DNA from: Corella eumyota
Taxonomy: Eukaryota > Chordata > Ascidiacea > Phlebobranchia > Corellidae
Assembly (NCBI GenBank): GCA_963082875.1
Contig: OY720098.1
Span: forward strand, 10,726,001 to 10,790,000
DNA length: 64,000 bases
Direction: 5' to 3'
Every line of letters starts with the position of its first letter. Position 1 is the stretch's first letter. The position numbers were made by a program, and so were the translations under genes. A model generated the notes under the pieces. The model was given only the letters and a program-made list of their open reading frames with translations. It was not told the DNA's origin and searched no databases. Shown here in pieces: positions 38,262 to 49,296 of this stretch.

Positions 38262-38554
38262 AAGTTACAGTTTTATTGAATTTTTATATTGTTCATCATA
38301 AATAATAATATGCAAATATTTTTTATTATTTCTTTTTAATTTTTTGTTACATACTGCATATCACCTCATCTGCTGTTTGCACAGTTAAGTTAATTTTTCA
38401 TGTTATTGATATGTTTATGCATAACTTATCGCACTTTGGATAATTTCAAGATATTAAAGTGAACCATTTTAGGGTATATTTACATTATCATTTGATTTAT
38501 TACACAGGTTAGGTTCTCTTTTGTGGTTTTTTTTGCCTTTGTGGGGCATTTAAA

Positions 38555-40581
38555 ATGCTTATAATAAGACGTTTGTTCCGCGTAAGGTTATGTCTTTCCT
38601 GCTTATTCATCACTGCATTAATAACATTTTTGACTTCGACCTTAGAGCTAATAATGGGGGGCAACACTTCCTATCTCATTTTAAAAAGAAGCACAAAAAT
38701 CAAAATAAACCCAATTTTTCAACTTGAAGATGAACAGTTTCTAGCATTTAAAAAAAATGAAACGTTTCTTAGTAAAAGACTATATTCAAGAACTACTTTT
38801 AACATAGACAAATATGATGAACCTGATGTTATTCCTAAAGTAATATTTAAAGAGGAGGATAAATTTCGGGGAGTGCTTGTAATGTCATCATTAAGATCTG
38901 GTTCATCTTTTACCGGAGAGTTATTTAATCAACATCCGGACATTTTTTACTTCTTTGAACCTTTATTTCCACTTCATGACTCGTAAGTTATATGAAAAAA
39001 ATTTAATAATGTTTATGTTGTTTGACATCTTTAAAACATGTGTTAATGTTCATATTTTAAATAGTACACTAAAAAAAGAAATCGTTAGTCAGCCTACTGC
39101 CAATATTTAATATTCTTGCTGTACATAAAAGATTGTCGCTTAACTTAATTGCTCAAAATTAGTTTTTCATAAATCTTTTTTTGTTTTAGATGTAAAGTCG
39201 ATGTACAGAAAAAGATTGAAATTCTTTCAGGAATGTTAACCTGTAATTTAACAAACTCAAATTTAATTATTGAGCAAACTAGAAGTGCAGCAAAGTATGA
39301 GTTAAAAACTAAAGTTCAGAAAAATAATCATCTAAAACGTCGCATTGTCAACCTTAATGTTTGTAAAGCATCATCACTTTGTTTTAGGTTAGCTATAGTT
39401 TTGTGTACATACAAGTACAAATAGGTTTTATAAAGTAGACTTGATTAAGTATTTTAGCTTTTTTCTCCATAAACATAGTTACCAAAAAATTTTCCATAAA
39501 CATAGTTACCAACCCAAATTGTTAAGAACCGAAAAAGTATTTTATTTAAATGATTTTTTTTAAAACACATTTTATTATAGATCACATACTAAAGCTATTT
39601 GTGGGCCAGATATATGTCCTGGTGTACAGAACTGCCGAGATTGTAAAATCTATCCAACACAACACCAAGTGGAAGAAAAATGCAGTAAAGCAGGGTTACG
39701 TGTTATTAAAAGTGTGCGGACCTGCAACTTGGATATTATTACTGAGTAAGCTTTAGTGCATTAAAATAAGTTTGGTAATGGGTAATACCATCAGAACATT
39801 GAAAGTGTACACTTTTTTATTCTTATATATCAGTGTCACTATAAAATAATTTTTGTTTATAGAAAGTTTGCTCTTGTAAACAAGGCTTGTTTCCACTATA
39901 ACAGGTTTAAACTATTTTGTTGTTAGAGTTCAAGATAAGCAACCAATATTACTTAAAGTTATACATTTGGTAAGAGACCCAAGAGCAATGGCTCTATCAA
40001 GATTAAAAATGCACGATGGCAAAGGAAATGTTACCAAAGAAATGATGATTAATTGCGAATTGGACCTGAACAATATTTTAACCTACAAGGCTAAAAATCC
40101 AACCAACAATTGGTTAAATGGAAATTATAAGATTGCAAGGTGAATTTGAATTGTATTAACATAAATGTGTTATAATAGCATCTAGTTTTTCAATATCAAC
40201 AGCTAAAACAGTTTTTTAATGTGATTTTTTTAATACAGATATGAAGATATAATTATGGATCCATTAACTTTTTTAAAGAACACAACAGACTTCATTAACG
40301 AAGGTGTTAAAAGATCTCATATTCAACTTCACCATCCAGATGTTACCACCTGGTTAAAAGAGAACACCCACACTTCACTTTCCTCCATATATAGTACAAG
40401 TCGCAATATTTCTGAGCAGGCCAATAAATGGAGAAAAGAAATTGATATAAATTTGGTTTTCAGTATTCAGCGTGTTTGTGCAAAAATGATGGCAGCTTTT
40501 GGTTATGTACCTGTTAGGTCTTCAAAACAATTAAAAGATCCCACTTTAAGTGTTGTAACTAGTATGCAAAATTATTTGTAA
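38555..40581 (+). CDS. Carbohydrate 6-O-sulfotransferase-like protein A
   Basis: Golgi type II membrane enzyme expected to transfer sulfate from PAPS to the 6-OH of Gal, GalNAc or GlcNAc. Five exons: 38555-38982, 39190-39387, 39581-39745, 39927-40139 and 40239-40581; every intron is phase 2; about 448 residues. A cytoplasmic basic start is followed by one hydrophobic segment (about 8-30). The 5'-phosphosulfate-binding loop is [19 protein letters not shown] (about 111-130), followed by FFEPL. The 3'-phosphate-binding motif is [15 protein letters not shown] (about 275-290). The C-terminus has [15 protein letters not shown] and MMAAFGY, as in CHST1/3/5/7-type enzymes. The middle is Cys-rich ([12 protein letters not shown]). 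A paralogue lies 9 kb downstream beyond CBS. Acceptor substrate cannot be told from sequence. Confidence 0.9.
39466..39511. repeat. Direct duplication of 19 bases in an intron
   Basis: TCCATAAACATAGTTACCA occurs at 39466-39484 and again at 39493-39511, with eight bases between. It lies in intron 2 of sulfotransferase A. It looks like a recent short tandem duplication. Confidence 0.85.
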
Positions 40582-40698
40582 TCTGAATGTTGTTTAGGAA
40601 ATTTTGCGGATATTTATATATATTTAAAGACTTTATTTTATATTTTTGTACATTCTCGATATGGTACAATTTATTTATGCCATTACCTTTGTCAATTG

Positions 40699-40992
40699 GC
40701 AGCGTGGTGTAGTGGTAGGGTGGTGTAGTCGTAAGAACACTTGCTACACCACACATGAGGTCGTGGGTTTAATCCCCACTGATCTCATGTTGTAGCACCC
40801 TTGAGTAAGGCGCTATAAACCGGTATGAACTCCTGCTGAGCCAGCACTTAATCAGCAGCATAATCACAGGCAATTATAATCTATAATATCCCAAACTGCC
40901 ACAGGCAACTCGAGATACTGGGTCGGAGTAACTGATGTTACTCTATGTTTAAGTCGCACATTCGACTTTCCCGCATCGAGGATAAAGCTATA
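40699..40992 (+). mobile_element. tRNA-derived SINE copy, plus orientation
   Basis: The head reads GCAGCGTGGTGTAGTGGTAG, with a tRNA-like A box, and GTGGGTTTAATCCCCACT as a B-box region. A conserved body follows (GCACCCTTGAGTAAGGCGCTA, CTCCTGCTGAGCCAGCACTTA, ACTCGAGATACTGGGTCGGA). The tail ends around GAGGATAAAGCTATATA. It is the only full copy in plus orientation. The head carries a partial duplication of the GTGGTGTAGT motif. Confidence 0.85.
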
Positions 40993-40999
40993 TACAATT

Positions 41000-42117
41000 T
41001 GCTTACACTTTTTTGCAGTACTATATTTCTATGAAATAGATTGGTGCTTTATTTTTTTATAAAATCAGTGATTTTTGTATATATTTGTACTCGTTTATTA
41101 TTTAAAACCAGCATACGTTTTACGTTTATTTGGTACTACTGTTTTAATCTTTATTATTTTTGGTCCTAATATTAACGGAGTTATCATATTTTTGTATTGT
41201 TTAGCTAAATTATTAAGTTATATATTTATAAAACTCTTAAAATTATATTTTTACTATAGAATTTTTTAAAAACAAAAATATATCAACTTTGTAAGTTACA
41301 AGTAGTATAAATCGCTTTTATAATTTGCTTTATAAATGAATTTGCCTTTTTAGATTTTTTTTTGTAATTTCTGCCAATTTTAATGAAATAAATCATGCAA
41401 AGTAACACAAAGCAATTATTTTTAGGAATATTTTTAAGTTTGTACCAAATTTAATCGGCTTGATCTGTTAATTTCGTTTTAGGAGGTTGTGATCACGTGG
41501 CAATAATTTGATTATTTTAACGCAACGAAATAGAAACACAAGTGTTGTATGACTTTGTTTTTGCGTATTTTAACATTTTTAAAGGAATTAAAAATCTTAT
41601 ATCAACAGCAAGCGCCTCAATAATGTAATTTAAAAAAAAACTATAATTTAATGTACTATAATTTAAAAAAAAAAACTATTGCATGTAACAAAAAAACAAG
41701 AATATGCAAGAAATTAAAATCGAAAAGATTTTGGTCGCAACGAGAGAAACTATGAAAGAGAAGTAAGAAAAAGGTACTATGGGGGTTTTAAAATATATCA
41801 ACCAATAGACATAGACTGGGACAGCACGCCCTCACTATGCAAACGTGTATGTTTTACCATGATGTGACGCACATGCTTGCGCGGGTATATAAATGAATAC
41901 ATTTTATTTCAATTATACAAAATTTCTAAAACAATTTTAACAGTATTACCGTGATGTAATTAGAGAGATAGAAGTAGTTTTGTAATATTTAGGCATTGCA
42001 ATTTTCATATTTCGATGACGTTTTAAAGTTTACTAGTATTTATTTGTATTATTTAAAATTAGATAGTTTTAAATTGCGTAATAAAATTGTTAATCCATAT
42101 TTCACGAATCTAACAAG
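41000..42117. other. Intergenic region ahead of CBS
   Basis: AT-rich, with a short duplicated ACTATAATTTAA run near 41640-41670. A TATA element is listed separately. No coding sequence is seen. Confidence 0.5.
41886..41893 (+). promoter_or_regulatory. TATA box candidate for CBS
   Basis: TATATAAA lies 225 bases before the CBS start codon, immediately after a short GC-richer patch (about 41860-41885). The distance would suit a 5' UTR of about 200 bases. Confidence 0.45.
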
Positions 42118-45100
42118 ATGGCCTGCCCTGCAAAAAATGTAAGTCAAACAATTTTTTTATAAAATTACATTTTTATTACCTAATTATTAAACCTTATATT
42201 TTTTCTACATGCAGACATGAGTTTTTTTATTTATTTTAATTGTAATAATAAACAAATACGTAAAAATTTTTTTAAATGGCTGTTTATCACTTTATATTAA
42301 CAGGGTTCAGGAGATAGTGTTTCATGGATTAGACCAGATTTGCCACCTAAATGCACATGGGAAGTTAATTCAAAACAATCCTCACCACATACCAAAGATG
42401 TTCCGTAAATTATTTCACAATAAAATATTCAATTATGTGTTATTAAAAAATATTAATTAATTATTGTCTTATTTTAAAACTGTGCATACATATTTGGCTA
42501 CACTTTTATGCAAAAAATACACTCTGATTAAAATTAGTTAATTTTAAATTATTTATAATTTTTTATTTTATTTGTTAAATAAAGTGTCCGAGATCGAAGT
42601 ACTGTGTATCCTACTGTGCTTCATGCTATCGGAGACACACCCATGGTGAGACTCGAAAGATTGGAGAAACAATATGGACTCAAATGCAAGCTTAGTAAGC
42701 AGTTTTTATTTTAACTTTTGCAAATCAGTTTTTTAAATATTGTTGAAATTTTTTACTGTTGTAAGCACGAAACATTAACCAAACATTGCTTTTTGTCTTG
42801 AATTTTTAGTGGGAAAATGTGAATTTTTCAATGCTGGTGGATCTGTCAAGGACAGAATTGGGTTAAGAATGGTCGAAGATGCTGAAAAGGAAGGAAGAAT
42901 TAAACCTGGGTATACAATTATTGAACCAACATCTGGAAATACTGGTAAAGCATAAGAAACTTATTGACATGAAATTTTGCTTTTACAAAAAGTTTTAATT
43001 AATATTTTATAATTTTTTTAAAGGAGTTGGATTGGCATTGGCCTCAGCAGTTAAAGGATATCGCTGCATTATTGTAATGCCTGAAAAAATGAGCATGGAA
43101 AAGGTAAAATGTTTTTTTTATCTACTATAAATACGTTTTTGATTGAAATGTGAAACGTAATGTAAGTACGAGTGTGCCTAACGGGAAATTATACTGTATC
43201 CTACCATATTGTATACCATACGCAAATTAAGTAAAATATATTTTGTATAATATATAACCATATATATAAACCTCTAAATTGAAATTGTAATTAATAACCC
43301 ATAAATGTAAAGTTATTTTTTGCATTTTTTAGGTGAATGTATTAAAAGCATTAGGAGCTGAGATAGTAAGAACACCAACTAGTGCTCGATTTGATGTACC
43401 TGAATCACATATAAGAGTGGCTCAAAAACTTGAAAGTGAAATTCCAAACGCCGTTATATTGGATCAGGTTGGTTAAATAATAAAATGTTTCGTTGTTAAA
43501 CTTGTTTTTATCTTTTTTACCGCCTCTTTTATATTACCAGTGTTTAACAATTTTTCATTAAAATTTTTTGATTTTTATGATACACAAATAATAAAATGAG
43601 TTGATGTCGAACCTGTTTTTTTCCTCTAAATTGGCTTATTTTAAAAAATGTAAGATGTCGCAAGATTGTAAATATTTTAAAACTTGCAAAATAATTTAAA
43701 AAAAATAATATTAATTAAAAACATATATTTAAATAACAACAAACAGGTGGTTTTGTTAATTTTTTCTTTGTAGTATCGGAATCCAGGAAATCCTGTTGCT
43801 CATTATGATACAACTGCAGAAGAAATTCTGACACAGTGTGGTGGTAATTTAATACTGTCCAACTTTAAGCATTTTCTGTAAACTAAAAAAAAAAATTCTG
43901 TGAATTTTCTACTAGAAATTCTGTTGTTGTTTTTTTTTGTAACTTATTATATCTCTTTTTTTAGGTGATGTTGATATGATAGTGGCTGGTGCTGGGACAG
44001 GTGGAACTATAACTGGAATAGGAAGAAAGTTTAAGGAAAAATGCCCAAAATGCAAGGTACATTCAAGTTAAATGTCCACATTTTATTTATGATGGTTAAA
44101 ATAAAGTGTTACAAATGTTTGTGGTTTAGCATTATAATCTTTTAACATAAGCATCAAAAATATAAATGTTTACTGTCTTATGTATTAGTCTGCTTCAAAT
44201 TTGATAACCTTTTTAAAGGTTATGTTTTCATACTGTCATATTAATTTTATTATCTTGTTGTGTTAAGTTCTATTTTAATTGATGTGATCCAAGCCATACG
44301 ATCCTCCTATTTTTAAACATAGAGTATTAGTTGTGGACTGTTGTAGTAGAAATGCTATTACATCTTAACCTGAATATTACAGTTTCTTATTTTAAAAAAT
44401 AAGAGGCCAAAATTGCTCTTCTCTTTTTAACTCTTAAGTTAAGCTTTTTTTAATAAAAATATTGATTATTTAAAATTTTTAGATAATTGGTGTTGACCCT
44501 GAAGGTTCAGATCTTGCCCTTCCAATTGAGTTAAACAAAACTGACACAACTTATTATGAAATTGAGGGAATTGGATATGACTTTATACCTAGTGTATTCG
44601 ATAGGTTTGTTTTTTTGTAATTTTAAACTGTTAAATAATTGTTTTTTGTCACTTGAAGCTTTATACTAGAAAGTATATACCATGGCAACCAAAAAAATCT
44701 TGTTGTATTTACACTTGGTAAACTTTTTTTTACCATATTTGTACTAACTTTTTTCCCTCCTAAGATCCGTCATTGACAAATGGTACAAATCGAATGACAA
44801 AGATTCTTTGCTAATGGCAAGAAATCTTATAAGAACTGAAGGACTTTTGTGTGGTAAGTTAGTTTATCCTCGCAAACAAATGCTACCTTTGTTTAAAAAC
44901 CTCTTCTATGTTCTTGTATATGTCAGATTTAATTGTGCTACAACTATTTTAATTACCTTCTGCTTGTAACATATTACATTTTTCTGAGATTCAAAATTGT
45001 CTATAAAACATTTTATATTTTTGTTTTACATAAAAGTTAATATTTTTAAGGTGGGAGCAGTGGTACTGCAGTGTCCATTGCTGTTGAGGCAGCAAAAGAA

Positions 45101-46964
45101 CTGAAAGAGGGACAAACATGTGTTGTTGTGTTACCAGATTCTATTAGAAATTATATGTAAATATATACTTCCTTACTTGTAAATAACTTTCTATATACCA
45201 TATGCTCAAAGATTTATTTTTTTTAATAATTTGGTTCTTGTTTTTCAGGACAAAACATTTAATGGAAGATTGGATGATAGAAAGAGATTTTCTACCTTGC
45301 AAAGCAGCAGCAAACAAATGGTTAATTAGATTTTTTTTTAAGTTAGCAAAAAACAAATGGGTCAATTTATTTTTTAATATACAAACTACATACTTAGTAG
45401 GTCAGAAGACTTTTTTTTACATGTATTCATGTTTTATATCCTTAAACTCTTGATGCTATTTTTAATAGGTGGTCAGACTTGACCATAAATGATATGACTA
45501 TAAAGGCTCCATCATCAATTTTACCAACAACTGACTGTAAAACTGCTGTTGATTATATGAAGGAACAAGGTTTTGATCAACTACCAGTTGTAGATGAAAA
45601 TGGGTAAGACTTTTTACAAAAGTAATGTTTTAAAATTTGTGACAGAGCTTTCAAAAAAGCTTGTGTAATAACCTATGTAAATTTAATTTGCTGTTTTTTG
45701 CATTGTATTTCATTTAAAATTATATTGATGTTATTTTGCCCCAAAATTAATTTTTAGCAAGCTACAAGGTATTATAACCATTGGAAGTGTCACCTCCAAT
45801 TTTGTGGCAGGAAAAATTAAGATGAGTGATCCAGTCTCCCAATGCTTATACTCTAAATTTAAAAAGGTGAATTACTACAAATAATATTTTTCAATGTATA
45901 TTAAAAAAATTGTAATTAATTTTAACTGAGTTTGTTTTATTAGTTGCTAGTTAGCACCAAACTAAGTACTTTGTCTCATGTCTTGGAAAGTGATCATTTT
46001 GTAGTTGTGGTTGGACCCCAGTTGCAATGTAAGTTTTATTTTATTATTATACCAACTCTTCACTTAAATATACACACATTTTTACAATTAGTTTCAGAAA
46101 TATCTAAATGTAATAAATTTGTTTTATGTTGTCTGTTATCACAATATAATTAACCACATTTAATTAACATTGTTTAATTTAGATAACTTGGTGACTTCAG
46201 GCTCCCCACTTAAGAGTATACACGAAGGTAAATATTTGTTTTTAATAAGATGGTTAGTTACCCAACTCCATGCCCACATTGCAAAATATTTTATTTCAAT
46301 ATTTTTTAATATTATCTTACTTAAAATGGTTCTATTTTAACATTTTTGTTTCGCAATTTAAAGAATAAGGTGTTGCAATGCTTACACTAAATTATCTTGC
46401 GACATAGAAATTTTAAATAAACATTGCTTAATAGTTTGTATGTAATTGTGCAATAACTTCTTAAATTTAGATGACAGTAACTGTAAGTAATATATTTTTA
46501 AATTTTTTTTAATTATAATGACATTGCACTTTTAAAAAAAAATAATAAGTAATTTAATTACAATAAAGACATTATTAATTGTGTGGGTGGTGTAAAAAAT
46601 AATTAAATACCAAATAATTAAGATATTTAGTTTAATTTATGCCTATGTTTAGTTTAATTTATGCAATTTAATTCTGTGTAATGAATATGTCATTTTAAAG
46701 GTTTTAAAAACATTTAATTAGTTCTGATTTTCTATGAAGTTTGTTTGCCTTAAATTTGTTAAAAATTATAGTTTAACAATCGAAAATAAATAAATTCATG
46801 TGTTTTTTAATTTTTTTGCTTTGATATGGACCTTATAAAAGTTGTTTAAAAATTTTTCTAAATATCTGTGTTTTTCAGCTGGAAAGGAGAAAGAAAATGT
46901 GTTTGGGATACTATCCTGTGTAGATCTATTAGACTACATTGCAACCAACGAACCGAAAAAATAA
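42118..46964 (+). CDS. CBS: Cystathionine beta-synthase
   Basis: Pyridoxal-phosphate enzyme joining serine and homocysteine to cystathionine, the entry to transsulfuration; also an H2S source. Exons: 42118-42138, 42304-42404, 42585-42694, 42810-42944, 43024-43103, 43333-43467, 43774-43843, 43965-44056, 44483-44604, 44765-44853, 45051-45156, 45249-45320, 45469-45603, 45758-45866, 45944-46028, 46183-46227 and 46879-46964; about 530 residues (human 551). The N-terminus has the haem site [12 protein letters not shown] with downstream SPH. The catalytic core has GGSVKDRI (PLP lysine), EPTSGNTG and [15 protein letters not shown] disulfide motif matches human CxxC. Two C-terminal CBS repeats follow ([25 protein letters not shown]). 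The first exon is only seven codons. An optional 12-nt exon is listed separately. Confidence 0.96.
46471..46482 (+). CDS. Candidate 12-nt alternative microexon of CBS
   Basis: ATGACAGTAACT is framed by a pyrimidine-rich TTAAATTTAG acceptor and a strong GTAAGT donor. It lies in the last intron of CBS, between exons ending at 46227 and starting at 46879. Its length keeps phase. Inclusion changes IHE-A-GKEKE to IHE-DDSNS-GKEKE in the linker inside the second CBS repeat. Confidence 0.5.
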
Positions 46965-49296
46965 TTTAACCAAAAAGTTTATATAAAATTGTTGGTTATT
47001 AAAACTAGAATGGAATGGTGTATCTAAAACTTTATATTTTTGGTATTTCTTATCAAATTTTAATATAGTAGTAGCTACATTAACAAGAAGTAAAAATGTA
47101 TACATTAGTTAAGTGTAGTTTTATTTTATATATATATAAATATGCATATGTTGTGAAATTAATAGATTTATAAATATGTTTTGCCTTTATGATGAAATGG
47201 GTGCTCCAAAATAATATTATGGTTAGTTAACTGTTAACTATTTTTGTAAGTAGCAAACTTTTTATTTTAAACTAACACACAAAAATATTTTAATAATCCT
47301 TAGTTGTAGTTATGAATTTCAGCATTTTTGACTGTTTATCAAATTAAATTTTTAATATTGCATTAACTAGTAACAAATCATATTATTAATAAAAATTTAC
47401 CCTTTTAACCCACCTTTTTTGGGAATATCAAAAGCAAGAAGAAGAAAAAACAGTAAATCCAAACCTCAATAATTGAATTGACAAATATTTCTAATCCCTA
47501 TATTAACAAGAGCTCAATAAAGAATAATTTTCAATATTCTTTGTTTTTGCATTTTTACTGCTTTAAGTGCTACTCTTTGTTTTCAGTTTAGTAAACTGCT
47601 TATTTTTGTGTTTTGCAAATTTTGTAGGTGTGTTTTAGAAAATGTAAGTATGTTAGTAAACAAGTAACAAAAAAAATTGTTCTGTTTAATTAACACTAAC
47701 CAAAACAACGTACATGTTTACAAAAGATATGCTTTATATTCCAGATTTATATTCCGCTGTTGGATAATAAATTAAAACTGGTTTAATTGGAGTCAAATTG
47801 TTAGAATATAATTTATTTAATTAAAACCAATTATTAAATATCAATAATTCCCAACCTAATCCCCTACACGGGGTTTCGAAAAAACTTATTTACTTTTATT
47901 CAACCTTAATTTAAAAACTGTTATTCACACCCGTTTTATTTTAAAGCATTTTACATAATTTAAATACATGCTTAACGTTAATATCAGCGTTTGTTTAGCT
48001 AACAGTATAATAAATGTTCTCTTAACTGCTCGGGTATAGTTTAAACGAAAAATTTCCAAACCGACACGTCAACACCTTGTTAAAATATTTACCCACGTTA
48101 TTAGGCATATGTTAACATGCAAATTGGTATTGGCTGTTTCGTTTAAGTTTAAATAGCACTAGTTCAGTCTAGCCATATCGCCATATGCGTAATTAATATC
48201 ATTATGTATTATTTAGTGTGTTTAAATATCGCGCATTAAGTGTAAATGTTATTCAAAAGTGTAAATTTTTCATCATCAAGTGAACTAACTAGGAAGTGTA
48301 GACCCTTTATTGTATTGAAAACCATTTACTATTTTTTAAATGGCCTATTTGTTGGCAAGCTATTTTTAGTTTTTCCACTCATTTAATATTCCGAGTAGTT
48401 TAAAGTTGTTATAACAAAAAAGAAATTTTTTTAGCTTATAAATTTTCTGAAACAAAAAATTTTAAAATGATACCAGTGAAAATATAATAAAGGCAAAGAA
48501 AAAAAAAATGTTGTGTTAATAATTTATTAAAAGTAACCTATTGGGGTTGGGTAGCTTTCATAATCTAATGTGTATTTTAGCCGAATTTTAAGTAGTTGAC
48601 AAATATTTTAAATAAGGCGGACCTAGAATAAGTGCGTTAAAGTTCAAGCTTATGCAAACAGGTTTTAAAAGTTGAAAATCGTAAATAGATTATAAATTTT
48701 AATTGATCAAGTATAAGAAACTTAAAAAAAGTGTTATGTTCTTAGGCGCTCTATAATAAAGTGAAAATGATTTAAAGCTTCAGTTGATTTAAAGCTTCAG
48801 TTAAAATATAATAAAGCGTTTTTATGTTTAACTAACTATAAGCTATATGTTATCTGATAAATACTTAAATTTGGTGAGTTTTGTATAAAATAAAAGAACA
48901 AAAGGATCCTAAATAAACAAAGTGTATGAATAGCATCTTAATTCTGAAGGACTCAACATACTTATAAAATGGCTGAAATAGTGATATTTATCAATAGCAA
49001 TATTGCTATGCAACAAAAAGCTTTACCAACAAAATTTGTAAAAACCATACTTTTTAAATACAGTGTTCAGGAAAGCGTAGGTTAAGCGTTGACAATGTGC
49101 TCGCTGTTCGTGTTATCCATACTATAATTAATATAATGAAAGCTTACTTAATGACATTAACGTTTATAAATTGGTTTTAATAATAATTAAACGACAAAAT
49201 TGTTAAGAGGTTGCTATCGTGATATACCTCTTAGTTCTTATACTGATGATGTTCTAATGAATTTAAAATAATTCAAGATATAGACTATTTATAGTT
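46965..49296. other. Intergenic, CBS to sulfotransferase B
   Basis: 2.3 kb of AT-rich DNA. It contains the CBS 3' UTR, with AATAAA at about 47516, a short TA microsatellite near 47128-47140 and a 17-bp tandem pair at 48769. No coding exon or SINE is seen. Confidence 0.5.
48769..48802. repeat. 17-bp tandem duplication
   Basis: GATTTAAAGCTTCAGTT is present twice head to tail without spacer. Noncoding. Confidence 0.9.

Noticed and set aside
40699-40775. Possible functional tRNA gene
   Set aside because: The tRNA-like head is fused to a repeated body shared with four other copies, so it is a SINE.
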